Notes: generated by a model not told the origin, from the sequence alone. Positions 16,011 through 24,926 are shown, numbered from the stretch's first letter. The stretch is DNA of 64,000 nt from Desulfobulbus alkaliphilus (GCF_016918545.1 NZ_JAFFQC010000001.1:1-64000); one strand, 5' to 3'. Program-made: numbers and translations.

Positions 16011-16240
16011 ACGGAAAGGGACTTCTTTTTATCCGCGATGAACTTTTCAATATCCAAGCCTTTAGAGGGCCCGGAATTTTCCCCCTCGATCAAAGCTTTT
16101 CTTAATTCCTCCAGCTTGAGATGATCTCTGCGGATCAGGTCCCGCACATAATCCGAGGCGTTGGCATAGCGCCCGGACTGCACACATTCCTCGACCCATC
16201 TCTTCATCTGGTCAGGCAATGAAATATTCATTGTCGCCAT
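16007..16240 (-). CDS. ParD-family antitoxin
   Basis: This 77-residue antitoxin has a ribbon-helix-helix N-terminus (MNISLPDQMKRWVEECVQSG with RYANASDYVRDLIRRDH) and an acidic/basic C-terminal tail that would wrap ParE. It represses the operon. GGAGAG just upstream of ATG is a good ribosome binding site. The spacer 16241-16536 would hold divergent promoters toward this gene and toward the AbrB-like gene; AT-rich tracts are present but no clear -35/-10 pair was chosen. Confidence 0.85.
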   Translation of the reverse strand: MATMNISLPDQMKRWVEECVQSGRYANASDYVRDLIRRDHLKLEELRKALIEGENSGPSKGLDIEKFIADKKKSLSV

Positions 16241-16536
16241 GGCACTCTCCTTACTTTTGAGTTGACATCCCTATTTTATGGCAATCTTTGCCATATGTCA
16301 AAAAGAAAAATATGAGAGAGATGTAGCCACCAATAACAAAGACCAAGGCAGGACATCACGCTCACCCCTATCGACTGCCAAGTGATGGGTCCGGGTCAAC
16401 ATTCTTAAAAAAACCTTGGCCAGAATGCATTTGCAGCTGAGGTTGTTATTATGCGCAAGAATCTAAATAAATTGTTGCCTCTACCTGTTTCCGCTATAAT
16501 AGCCAATAAAGAAAAAAATATTTCAGGGGGCCAGAC

Positions 16537-16755
16537 ATGAGGAGCACAATCACCACCAGGGGACAGACCGTTATTCCGGCAGAGATCCGGAAACGTTTTC
16601 ATCTCGACCCTTCCAGGCAACTAGAGTGGATTGGAGAAGATGGAAATATCAAGGTTTTGCCTGTTGCTGAGGATCCCATCGAGGCCTTTCGAGGCCGGGG
16701 CAAGGGCGGCTCGACAACACGGTTAATGAATGAGCGCAGACGGGACCGACATTGA
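16537..16755 (+). CDS. AbrB/MazE-like antitoxin, orphan
   Basis: This 72-residue protein has a swapped-hairpin AbrB domain: STITTRGQTVIPAEIRKRF, LEWIGEDGNIKVLPV. Such proteins usually precede a VapC or similar toxin, but here the next gene is the HtrA protease, which starts two codons after this stop. The missing toxin suggests deletion at the island/core boundary. The C-terminus (GRGKGGSTTRLMNERRRDRH) is the usual toxin-binding tail. GGGGG before the ATG is an acceptable ribosome binding site. Confidence 0.75.
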   Translation: MRSTITTRGQTVIPAEIRKRFHLDPSRQLEWIGEDGNIKVLPVAEDPIEAFRGRGKGGSTTRLMNERRRDRH

Positions 16756-16757
16756 GA

Positions 16758-17882
16758 ATGAAGCGTAATTTACTGGACACTTTCGCACTCCTGACCCTTC
16801 TGTTCCTGCTCGCAGGTCCTTTTCCCGCGGGAGCAGAATCCCTCGCACGCGGAGCCTTTCTTGCCCCCACCACCTTTGCCGATGTGATCGAGCAGGTCAC
16901 ACCCGCTGTTGTCCACATTGTGGTCAAGAAAACGCCAAAAACGACTACAGGCCCGACTCGGGGGACAGATTTTTTCAACGACCCGGTTATTGCCGATTTT
17001 TTTGGCGAAGGAGTATCGGTACCGCAGCACCCCGGGGAGAAACGGCCCCATTACGCCAATGGTTCGGGTTTTGTCATCGATGCCCAGGGATATATTCTCA
17101 CCAACGCCCATGTGGTGGCTGATGCGGACACCATCACCGTGCTTTTCCCGGACAAAAGGTCGCTGTCCGGCACTCTCATCGGTTCAGATCCTTTGTCCGA
17201 TGTCGCCCTGATTCGCGTTCAGGGCCGCAACCTGCCCTTCGCTGAACTGGGTGACTCCGACGCCCTCCGGGTGGGTGACTGGGCCCTGGCCATCGGCTCT
17301 CCCCTGCAAACCATGCAGACCGTGACCGCTGGGATCATCAGCGCCACCGGCCGCAGCAGTGTCGGCATCAGTGCGTATGAGGATTTCATCCAGACCGACG
17401 CGGTCATCAATCCAGGCAATTCAGGCGGGCCGCTGTTCAACATCCACGGCCAGGTCATCGGCATCAACACCGCCTTTGTCACCCAGGCCGGTGGATACAT
17501 GGGCGTTGGCTTTGCCATTCCCATCAACATGGCCAGAGTCATTGCCCAGCGACTCCAGGAGGATGGTGGCATGATCAGGGGGTGGCTGGGGGTGACGCTG
17601 CGGGATGTCACCCCTGACATGCTTGTGGCACGCAACTGGCCGGTCGATGCCCTGCATGGTGCGGTGGTGACGCGGATCGACCCCGATTCACCGGCCGCGA
17701 AATCTTCCCTGCGGCAGGGAGACCTGATCCTTGCCTTTGAGGGCAGTGCCATCAAGGGGGCGGCCGACCTGCGCAACCGGGTCGCCCTGAGCAGACCGGG
17801 GTCCAAGGCGAGTATCACCCACCTGCACAAAGGGCGGCAACGGACAGCATCCATCGTCCTGGGAACGCTTCAACAGGAATAA
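16758..17882 (+). CDS. HtrA/DegP-like periplasmic serine protease with one PDZ domain
   Basis: This 374-residue protease has a signal peptide (KRNLLDTFALLTLLFLL to AGA). The trypsin-like domain shows the triad: His in TNAHVV, Asp in SDVALI and Ser in GNSGGP. One PDZ domain follows (GWLGVTLRDV, ARIDPDSPAAKSSLRQGD), so it resembles DegS more than the two-PDZ DegP. It would degrade or sense misfolded envelope proteins. TTG at 16752 overlaps the AbrB stop; I chose ATG 16758. It is followed after 9 bases by a FliK-like gene. Confidence 0.85.
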   Translation: MKRNLLDTFALLTLLFLLAGPFPAGAESLARGAFLAPTTFADVIEQVTPAVVHIVVKKTPKTTTGPTRGTDFFNDPVIADFFGEGVSVPQHPGEKRPHYANGSGFVIDAQGYILTNAHVVADADTITVLFPDKRSLSGTLIGSDPLSDVALIRVQGRNLPFAELGDSDALRVGDWALAIGSPLQTMQTVTAGIISATGRSSVGISAYEDFIQTDAVINPGNSGGPLFNIHGQVIGINTAFVTQAGGYMGVGFAIPINMARVIAQRLQEDGGMIRGWLGVTLRDVTPDMLVARNWPVDALHGAVVTRIDPDSPAAKSSLRQGDLILAFEGSAIKGAADLRNRVALSRPGSKASITHLHKGRQRTASIVLGTLQQE

Positions 17883-17891
17883 CAGGCCAGC

Positions 17892-19409
17892 GTGGACTCC
17901 TTGCCATTGATCACCGCGGTCAAGCCGCTGGCACCGGCCCATCCGGGGGGTGGAGAACAGCAGCGTCCGCCCTTTACCCTGGGGCAAATGCTGACAGGCA
18001 CGGTCAGCGCCAAGGGCGAGGCCAACCAGTTCACCCTCGACATCAACGGCCGGCTGCTGACCGCCGAATCAACCGCCTCCCTGCAGGTGGGGCAGCGACT
18101 GAACCTCCAGGTCGCATCCCTGTCCCCCCAGATGGAATTACGGGTCATCACCCACCCCGCCAACCGACCGATCGCCAACGCCATTCATCTGGCCGGCCGC
18201 CAGGACACCACGCTTCCGGCCCTTGCCGCCCTGAGGGAAACAATCAACCTCCTGCCGCAACTCAGCCCGGAATCCCGCCAGACTCTGCAACTGTATGCAA
18301 ACAGTCTTTTCAGCCGCCCTCCAGAGGCGCTATCGCCGCCGGGACAAACCCCGCCGAGCACACCACTGACCGCGCCGATTCTGGAAAAAACCCTTGCAGC
18401 CCTGACCAATCCGGCCAACACGAGCAGTGGGCCACTGCTCCGCGAAATCAGCGGATTGCTCACCCAGCTGGCCCGGTCACCGACCCTGCCCACCGTTTTT
18501 GCCGGCCAGGCCATGACCCTGGCATCGGTCTTTGCTCAAGCCGGAGACGGCCAACCGGCATCCGGCGCCTTGCCGCTGCCGACAGGGACTGCCTTCCCCG
18601 CTGCCGTAGCGGCTGGAGATATGCCGGCCCTGCTCGCCCGAATAGGTACCGCCCAACCGCAGGATCCTCAGCTCCAAGCTCTTCTCGCCCGCCTGCAGCC
18701 CCTGCTCCAATCCGATCAGCCCTTGCCTGCCCTGGCAGCCTTCCGCCAGCTGACTGCCCTGCTGGCCGACATCCCCGGTGAACGGATCCCGGCCCTGCCG
18801 CCTCTTGCGGACAATGGTCAACAGCTGCGGGAGATTATCGATCGGCTGGGCATCAACATGGAGCAACTGCTTGCCCGCGGCGAACGACAACAGGCGGTGC
18901 AAACCTTGAAATTTGCCCTGATGGAACTGGCCCAGCGCCTGCCGGCCGCTGACCCGGGAACGACACAGGTCGACCAGATCACCAGGACCATCGAACTCTA
19001 CCAGCTCCTGCAGATCCGCCTGGTTAGCGAGGCCCTTTTTTTCCTGCCCCTGCCCTTCTCGTTCCTCGAACAGGGTTTTCTGCTCATCGATGCGGACCAT
19101 GCCGGCGCCAAAGGGGAGGAAAGCGGCGAGCAAAGGGAAAAATCCATTGAGCTCCACCTGCGCCTGCACGGTCTGGGCAATCTCCGCATCGCCATGCGCC
19201 TCGGAGCCAGCGGGGTGGCCCTTGATTTCATGGCTGAAGACGCGCAGCGGGCAAAATTCCTTGCCGATCACCGCGAGGAAATCCACCAATGGCTCACTGC
19301 CATGGATGTGACCTCGATCCGCTTTCTGGTGGGCAGCGGTGAACCGGTGAAAACTCTTTTGGAAAAGATTATCGACGGACCTACGGGGATGGTCGACACC
19401 AGTGCCTGA
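17892..19409 (+). CDS. FliK-like hook-length control family protein
   Basis: This 505-residue, Ala/Pro/Gln-rich protein starts with GTG 17892. The C-terminal region (IELHLRLHGLGNLRIAMRL then VALDFMAEDAQRAKFLADH) resembles the FliK C-terminal (Flg_hook) domain, while the long low-complexity middle fits a molecular ruler. The next gene encodes an FlhB C-terminal domain, the known partner of FliK-type proteins, which supports the call. A shorter copy of its 3' end lies immediately downstream. It may act in a flagellar or a related export apparatus; no other flagellar gene is seen here. Confidence 0.6.
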   Translation: MDSLPLITAVKPLAPAHPGGGEQQRPPFTLGQMLTGTVSAKGEANQFTLDINGRLLTAESTASLQVGQRLNLQVASLSPQMELRVITHPANRPIANAIHLAGRQDTTLPALAALRETINLLPQLSPESRQTLQLYANSLFSRPPEALSPPGQTPPSTPLTAPILEKTLAALTNPANTSSGPLLREISGLLTQLARSPTLPTVFAGQAMTLASVFAQAGDGQPASGALPLPTGTAFPAAVAAGDMPALLARIGTAQPQDPQLQALLARLQPLLQSDQPLPALAAFRQLTALLADIPGERIPALPPLADNGQQLREIIDRLGINMEQLLARGERQQAVQTLKFALMELAQRLPAADPGTTQVDQITRTIELYQLLQIRLVSEALFFLPLPFSFLEQGFLLIDADHAGAKGEESGEQREKSIELHLRLHGLGNLRIAMRLGASGVALDFMAEDAQRAKFLADHREEIHQWLTAMDVTSIRFLVGSGEPVKTLLEKIIDGPTGMVDTSA

Positions 19410-19629
19410 AGTCCGGGGAACCTGACCAACCGCGTGGGCAGGCAAAAAGACGCCTGCCCACCCTACTCGGCTCGATCCGCTTTCTGGTGGGCAGCGGCGA
19501 ACCGGTGAAAACCCTTCTGGAAAAAATTATCGATGGACCCTCGGGGATGGTTGACACCAGTGCTTGAATCCCGGGGAAATCCCAGCAAGCGCGTGGGCAG
19601 GCAAAAAGACGTCTGTCCACCCTGCTCTG
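19314..19629 (+). repeat. 158-bp tandem duplication of the FliK-like 3' end plus hairpin
   Basis: The unit runs from TCGATCCGCTTTCTGG through the stop codon and ends in a GTGGGCAGGC to GCCTGCCCAC hairpin (19432-19459). It is repeated from 19472 at an offset of 158 bases with about ten substitutions. The second hairpin lies at 19590-19617. The second unit keeps an open frame through its own stop but has no start. Confidence 0.85.
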
Positions 19630-19668
19630 CCCACGGATTGAGGCTATTAACACCGTAAGAGGTTTGGC

Positions 19669-19974
19669 ATGACGGAAAAGACGCAAAGGAAAAAAGCGGT
19701 GGCCCTGCTCTATGATCAGGCAAAATCCGCGGCGCCCAAAGTTGTGGCCAGTGGGTCCAACCTCATCGCCGAGACTATTATTCAAACCGCCATTGAGGCC
19801 GGTGTGCATATCAAGGAGGATCCGGATCTGGTCGAACTGCTTGCCGGGGTTCCTGTCGGCGAGGAAATCCCCGCCGAACTCTACCAGACCATTGCCGAGG
19901 TCCTGGCCTTTGTCTATGCAGTGAACAGTAAATTCAAGGAAAAACTGGAAGCTCAGACAAAAGAGCAAAGATGA
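19669..19974 (+). CDS. FlhB C-terminal-domain-like protein
   Basis: This 101-residue protein corresponds to the cytoplasmic FlhB_C/YscU-C domain: KKAVALLYDQAKSAAPKVVA, then IKEDPDLVELLAGVPVGEEI and LYQTIAEVLAFVY. It lacks the membrane part and the N-P-T-H autocleavage loop. Stand-alone versions occur in many bacteria next to FliK-like genes and are thought to modulate flagellar export. The gene lies downstream of the tandem FliK-3' repeat. Function in this organism is inferred. Confidence 0.75.
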   Translation: MTEKTQRKKAVALLYDQAKSAAPKVVASGSNLIAETIIQTAIEAGVHIKEDPDLVELLAGVPVGEEIPAELYQTIAEVLAFVYAVNSKFKEKLEAQTKEQR

Positions 19975-20280
19975 ACGCCTGGATTCGCAGGTCAAGGCAG
20001 ATGCCTGCACGACGGTCGTTCCCTCATCCCTGATGCCGACTTTCTTTTCACTGTGGTCAAGAAAAAAAATATAACGAGCAAAAACCGCTTCATATAAATT
20101 TTTTTCTGACGTATACTCAGGTTAAATGAACATGCATCTACAGGATTTTTCTGACAACCTGTTTGATTTTCACGTTTTTTTTGGTTTTCATTACCTGTTT
20201 TTCACCTTTTTTTTTTGTTTGAGATCCCCCACTTTAACAGTACTCACGACAAACTCTTTGCACGTGCACGAGGTAGCCAT
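19975..20280. other. AT-rich leader upstream of the Roadblock/MglA genes
   Basis: About 300 bases without a gene. It holds long T-runs (for example 20174-20181 and 20206-20217) and a TATACT at 20112-20117 that could be a -10, with no clear -35. A promoter for the Roadblock-MglA locus is expected here. Confidence 0.35.
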
Positions 20281-20679
20281 ATGAACTATGGAGTTGTTAG
20301 CCAGGAACAGCTTGAAAAGATAGATGAAATCCTGACTGAGAAGCTCATCCGCATCGGTGTCGACTGCGTTATCATCATTGACATGGCCGGTAATATCATC
20401 ACCGCCAAGGATAACGGTACGTCCAAGTACGACGTCTACTCTTTTGCCGCCCTGGCCGCCGGTAACTTTGCCACCGTTGACGCCATGGCCAAACTTGTGG
20501 GTGAACAGGAATTTTCCCTGTTGTTTCATAAAGGATCCGAGTGCAACATCCATTTTTCCAAGATCGACGACGAACTCCTGTTGATCACGATGTTCGGCAA
20601 AAGTATTTCCCTGGGTTTCCTGCGCCTGAATGTTGTTGAAACCATTGATCGCATCAAGAAACTTTGGGCCCGTAAATAG
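20281..20679 (+). CDS. Roadblock/LC7 domain protein (MglB-like)
   Basis: This 132-residue protein is a single Roadblock/LC7 domain: LIRIGVDCVIIIDMAGNIIT, AAGNFATVDAMAKLVGEQ, HFSKIDDELLLITMFGKSIS and a C-terminal helix. Such proteins act as GAPs or activators of the MglA GTPase. The GTPase gene follows after 80 bases. ATG 20281 is chosen over upstream starts because its N-terminus matches the domain length and GAGGTAGC precedes it. It is likely the regulator in a polarity or motility switch. Confidence 0.8.
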   Translation: MNYGVVSQEQLEKIDEILTEKLIRIGVDCVIIIDMAGNIITAKDNGTSKYDVYSFAALAAGNFATVDAMAKLVGEQEFSLLFHKGSECNIHFSKIDDELLLITMFGKSISLGFLRLNVVETIDRIKKLWARK

Positions 20680-20759
20680 CATTTTTCATCCTATCGGCAC
20701 GGATCACCGCTGTTTTTTCGCTGACGTCTCCGATCAGTTTAAAGCCGCAGGAGAGTATT

Positions 20760-21365
20760 TTGAGTTTCATCAATCTCAAAGAAAAAATCGTCCAGGTTAA
20801 AATTGTCTACTACGGTCCCGGCCGTGGCGGCAAAACCACCAACCTGGAATACATCAACCGGAAATTTTCCAGACAGATTCAGTCTGAGATGATCAGCCTG
20901 AAAACCCACGGCGACCGAACCCTGTTCTTTGATTTCCTGCCCTTCAATATGGGACAGATCAAAGGCTACGAACTGAAAATTCAGCTCTATACCGTACCCG
21001 GCCAGGTGAAGTACAACGCGACGAGAAAGCTCGTTCTCAAGGGGGTGGACGGTATCGTTTTTGTCGCCGACGCGCAGGAACAAATGCGGGAAAAAAACAT
21101 CCGTTCGCTCAATCAACTGCATGAAAACCTGACGGGGTACAAGGAATCCATTTTTCGCATTCCTCTGGTCCTGCAATACAACAAGGTCGATCTCCGCAAC
21201 CAGGGAATCCCGGTCCTGCCCACCTCTGTCCTGGACAAGGATCTGAACAGCAAACTCAAGGTCCCGACCTTTGAAGCAAGTGCGCTCACCGGGTACAATG
21301 TCCCTGAAACGCTAAAGAAAATAATATCTTCCACCGTTATTTCCATCCAGAAAAAACTCATGTAG
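20760..21365 (+). CDS. MglA-like Ras-superfamily GTPase
   Basis: This 201-residue GTPase starts with TTG 20760 after CAGGAGA. The P-loop GPGRGGKTT lies at residues 19-27, a TVPGQ segment (G3-like, Gln instead of the usual D-x-x-G form of Ras) near 80, NKVD (G4) near 140 and an SA-type G5 later. This is the bacterial MglA pattern. MglA with a Roadblock partner controls cell polarity or motility. The next gene, 38 bases downstream, encodes the 935-residue acidic protein and may encode an effector. Confidence 0.85.
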   Translation: MSFINLKEKIVQVKIVYYGPGRGGKTTNLEYINRKFSRQIQSEMISLKTHGDRTLFFDFLPFNMGQIKGYELKIQLYTVPGQVKYNATRKLVLKGVDGIVFVADAQEQMREKNIRSLNQLHENLTGYKESIFRIPLVLQYNKVDLRNQGIPVLPTSVLDKDLNSKLKVPTFEASALTGYNVPETLKKIISSTVISIQKKLM

Positions 21366-21403
21366 TAACGACAACGTGTGGCAGCCAACACCAGAGCCGG
21401 GAT

Positions 21404-24211
21404 ATGAAAAAATCGCAGCGTGAACCAGTTGTTAAAATAGACGAATTCGAGGATCTGACACTCTTTGCCAATGAATCTTTTGATACCCAGGATGTCGATC
21501 TCTTCGAATTTTCCAGGGAAGAGTCCTCGCCCCTGACACGGCTCAAATCCATTATTCTGTCACTTGACTGGGAGATCAATGACGAAATCCTGCAGGAACT
21601 GGCAGATGAACTCAAAGCCCTCGATGGGACCTGGGCTGATGATAAAGTCGCTCAGGTTTACCTGCAGGGGTTGAGCAAGATCGGCGCCTATCTCCGTGCC
21701 AAGGGCGCGTATGCGCACCCTAATTCGATCAAACTGCTTCTTTCTTTCTTCTATAATTTTGAAAAAATCATCTCCTCGCAAACCATTACCGGTGAAGAAA
21801 TCACCACCCTGCTCAAGAGTGATGTCCGGAAATTCAAAATTCTCCAATACCAGATCAACCAAAGTGAAGGGGTCGTGAGCCCACAGGTTGCCCCAACCAC
21901 AACGGCAGCCGAGCCACCGCAACCACAAGCACTGGCTCCCGTGGAAACGGGCGACGGCAAAGAGCTTAAAGCCGCCATACTCAGCCTCGACTGGGAGGTC
22001 AGCGACGACAGTCTCAAGCAATTCAACACCAGCCTCTCCCGGTATCACGAAAAGGTCGCCGGCAACAAATGGGCCATGGTGCTGACCCAGGGATTGCAGG
22101 CACTGGGCGACTATATCGGCGAAGAAGGTGCCGAGGCCCATGCCGAGGCCTTTATCCTCCTCCACTCTTTCAACGATGCCCTGGAACAGGTTGCTCAGGT
22201 CGACGAGAAAACAATCGATCCCGAGCAAAGGGAGACCATTGAAAACATTCTCGTTGACCAGATCAACCGCCTCAACAATCTGAAAATGCTGATCGCGGCA
22301 CCGTCCCAACCCACCGTCGACGAGCAATTCATCGAGGAGGTCGTTGACCGGCTCAGTACCCCGGCGGCCATGGATGAAGACGACCTGGAACCAGCCGTGC
22401 TGGACCAAAACCTGCCATCGCAGCCATCGAAATTGACCGAAAATTTTGCCATTGCGATGGACGAGATCGCCACGGATACAACGGACGACAGTGCCCTGGA
22501 AGCTGAACTGGACACCTTTTTTACCCTCAACGATTCCAAACCGGCCATGGAAAGCGCTGAAGTCCAGTATCCCGATGAAATTCTGCCCCCGGATGCGATC
22601 CATCCGGTAGACGACGAACTGGCCGACGATCTTATTGGAGCCCAGCTCAGTGACCGACGGGGAATTCAACCTGCCCTTGCTGATGCTGACGAACTGGCCG
22701 GCTTCAATGAAGACACTGAACCTCTGGACTTTCCGGCCCAGAGCGATCTGGCGGAACAATTGGATTTTCTTTTTGCGGATGCCGATAGCGATATCACCTC
22801 GAAATCAGCTCCATTCAAGCCATTGGATACCGGCCCCCTGGATTCGGTCAGCAATGAAAACCTGGAATCAGTGGCAACGCTGGCCGATGTGGCCCCCGAA
22901 GATGCCGATTTCTTAACCCTCGATCTGCAGACATCCACCGACGATCAAATACCGGCAGCCCTGGCCGATACTCAGGCTCCCGACGACATGTCCGGCAGCG
23001 AGGTCAAGGAAGAGATCGTTGATCAGGGTATCCTTGATATTGAGAACAAGCTGGACCACTTTTTTGCCGACGCCGCGGACGAGTCTTCCGAACCCGCGGC
23101 AGTGGCCACCGACCACAGTGCCGACGAGGTTGAACGTGCCCTGTTCTTCACCGAGGAAAACGGGGTCGAATCAGCCCTGGCAGACAGCCAGGAAGAGCGA
23201 GGTTTTTCCGAGGAAGAGGCCATCGCCTCCCTTGACTACACTCCTCTTGGTGAAATAGAGGAAAAACTCGATTTCTTCTTTGGCTCTGAAACCGATGAGC
23301 AACTCGGCGAAGAAGAAGAGACCGGTCTGGTCATGGATGTAACCGGGGAAAAAGAGCCGTCCGTTGTCGAAGGTCAGATTCCAGGACCATTCACCGATGA
23401 AGTCCGGGAAGAGGATGCCGTTGCCAAGGCCCTGGGTATTGAGATGACACCTGCGCTTGCAGACGCCGATGACCTGCAGGTGAGGGAGGAGATCGAAACC
23501 CCGGCATTTGACGAACTCGAACTGGATGGGGAACTGGAAGAAAAACTCGACCTGTTCTTCGACCTCGAGGAGACCGCTATTGATACGGAAGAACCCTTGG
23601 TCGAAATGGTTGCAGCGGCTGAGGAACCCGTCGAAGCATTGACCAGAGCCCTTGAGGCAACGATTGAGGAGGAACAGCCGCCCACGGTCGAATTGGCCGA
23701 AGAAGAATCTGTCACCATTTCAACGGGCGACGAGGACAGGCACATCCATCTCGCTGCTCTGGGTGCGCTGCTGCCGGGAATTGTCCGGGCCGCGTCCCGG
23801 GAACAGGCGGCGGAATCGACCCGCATCATCCAGGCACTCAACGATGTCGATATGTCAGCAGAACACCAATCGCTGCTGCACATGCTGCAGTCGATGATCA
23901 GCCTCCTTGCCCGCCTGCCCGCACGGGATGGTGCGGCAACCGAGAAAGTGGTCAATTATCTCTACGAGCAACTGCTCCAGGAAACATGTCGGCCGGAAGT
24001 GCTGACAACAGCTGTGCAGCGTTTCACCGCCTGGTTGCAGGAAGCCACGGCACTCATGCCTCGGGTGCCGACCACCGCGGACAATACGGAGGAGGCACCC
24101 CAGTTCGCCTACACCGCCCAGGAACTGTATTTTGAACTCACCGAACTACGTGCCCAGCTCAAAGACGAGTTCGCCAAACTGCGCCACGAAATGCACCACC
24201 ATAACAGTTGA
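21404..24211 (+). CDS. Large acidic repeat protein, candidate MglA/Roadblock partner
   Basis: This 935-residue protein is not recognised. Two related N-terminal domains occur (about 45-145 and 195-295; LKSIILSLDWEINDEIL and LKAAILSLDWEVSDDSL). The acidic middle has four composite units: A-L-A-D near residues 424, 519, 591 and 684, each followed 29-31 residues later by L-D-x-F/L-F (about 453, 550, 622, 715), with one extra LDTFF near 368. The C-terminal part (about 785-935) is helical, HLAALGALLPGIVRA to AQLKDEFAKLRHEM. Its place after MglA suggests an effector or scaffold. No signal peptide or membrane segment seen. Confidence 0.6.
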   Translation: MKKSQREPVVKIDEFEDLTLFANESFDTQDVDLFEFSREESSPLTRLKSIILSLDWEINDEILQELADELKALDGTWADDKVAQVYLQGLSKIGAYLRAKGAYAHPNSIKLLLSFFYNFEKIISSQTITGEEITTLLKSDVRKFKILQYQINQSEGVVSPQVAPTTTAAEPPQPQALAPVETGDGKELKAAILSLDWEVSDDSLKQFNTSLSRYHEKVAGNKWAMVLTQGLQALGDYIGEEGAEAHAEAFILLHSFNDALEQVAQVDEKTIDPEQRETIENILVDQINRLNNLKMLIAAPSQPTVDEQFIEEVVDRLSTPAAMDEDDLEPAVLDQNLPSQPSKLTENFAIAMDEIATDTTDDSALEAELDTFFTLNDSKPAMESAEVQYPDEILPPDAIHPVDDELADDLIGAQLSDRRGIQPALADADELAGFNEDTEPLDFPAQSDLAEQLDFLFADADSDITSKSAPFKPLDTGPLDSVSNENLESVATLADVAPEDADFLTLDLQTSTDDQIPAALADTQAPDDMSGSEVKEEIVDQGILDIENKLDHFFADAADESSEPAAVATDHSADEVERALFFTEENGVESALADSQEERGFSEEEAIASLDYTPLGEIEEKLDFFFGSETDEQLGEEEETGLVMDVTGEKEPSVVEGQIPGPFTDEVREEDAVAKALGIEMTPALADADDLQVREEIETPAFDELELDGELEEKLDLFFDLEETAIDTEEPLVEMVAAAEEPVEALTRALEATIEEEQPPTVELAEEESVTISTGDEDRHIHLAALGALLPGIVRAASREQAAESTRIIQALNDVDMSAEHQSLLHMLQSMISLLARLPARDGAATEKVVNYLYEQLLQETCRPEVLTTAVQRFTAWLQEATALMPRVPTTADNTEEAPQFAYTAQELYFELTELRAQLKDEFAKLRHEMHHHNS

Positions 24212-24214
24212 GCC

Positions 24215-24926
24215 GGTAAGGTGGGCAAACGGTTGTATCGTTTGCCCGCCCTTACACGGGTATCGGCGCTGGTTGTTTTTTAATCAATAATATCGAGATG
24301 TTGCAGGGTGGGCAGGTGTCTTTTCTCCTGCCCACGCGGTGTTGTATAATTTCATTTCTCACCCCGAGCGACGGGAAAAAAACCATGTTGTACGCTGACC
24401 GCGTGGGCAAACGATACGGCCGTTTGCCCACCCTACTGCGGCATCGGTTTGATTGCAGTTTAGTCAATAATATCGGAGGGTTTGTAGGGCGGGCAGGCGT
24501 CTTTTTTCCTGCCAACACGGCCCTGTATCGTTTTCATGCCGGACCACATGCCGTGCCGGCTTATTTCTGCGGATCAAAAGCCTGGCGCAGGGCCTCACCG
24601 ATGAAAATCAACAGCACCAGCGTCCCCACCAGAACCAGAAAAGTGGTCAGAGAGAGCCACCAGGTTCGATATTCGCTTACCCCTGGGAAAAAACAGTGTG
24701 GGCACGGTACTGCTGTGCCCACACGGGCTGCGCCACGAAATGCACCACCATAGCAGCCGAGCCGGTGGGGGTGGGCAAACGGTTGTATCGTTTGCCCACA
24801 CACGGGCATCGGCGCTGTTTGCTTTTTTGTCAATAATATCGGAGGTTTTGTAGGGTGGACAGGTGTCTTTTTGCCTGCCCACGCGGTCCTGTATCGTTTT
24901 CATGCCGGACCACATGCCGTGCCGGC
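24215..24926. repeat. Family-3 hairpin cluster with duplicated yejE 3' end
   Basis: At least seven GTGGGCA-type hairpins lie here: 24221-24252, 24304-24336, 24403-24434, 24482-24520, 24693-24730, 24769-24800 and 24850-24884. Between them, 24561-24690 repeats the last ~130 bases of the minus-strand permease gene at 24927 (offset 366), ending in the same TTA stop. A few bases upstream, the CATGCCGGACCACATGCCG flank is also duplicated. The second copy diverges after about 130 bases. Confidence 0.85.

Noticed and set aside
18477-19445. 322-residue minus-strand frame opposite the FliK-like gene
   Set aside because: No domain, Gln/Gly-rich shadow; the plus-strand frame connects with htrA and the FlhB-C gene.
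21560-22759. 399-residue minus-strand frame opposite the acidic protein
   Set aside because: Phenylalanine/glycine-rich shadow produced by acidic codons of the plus strand.
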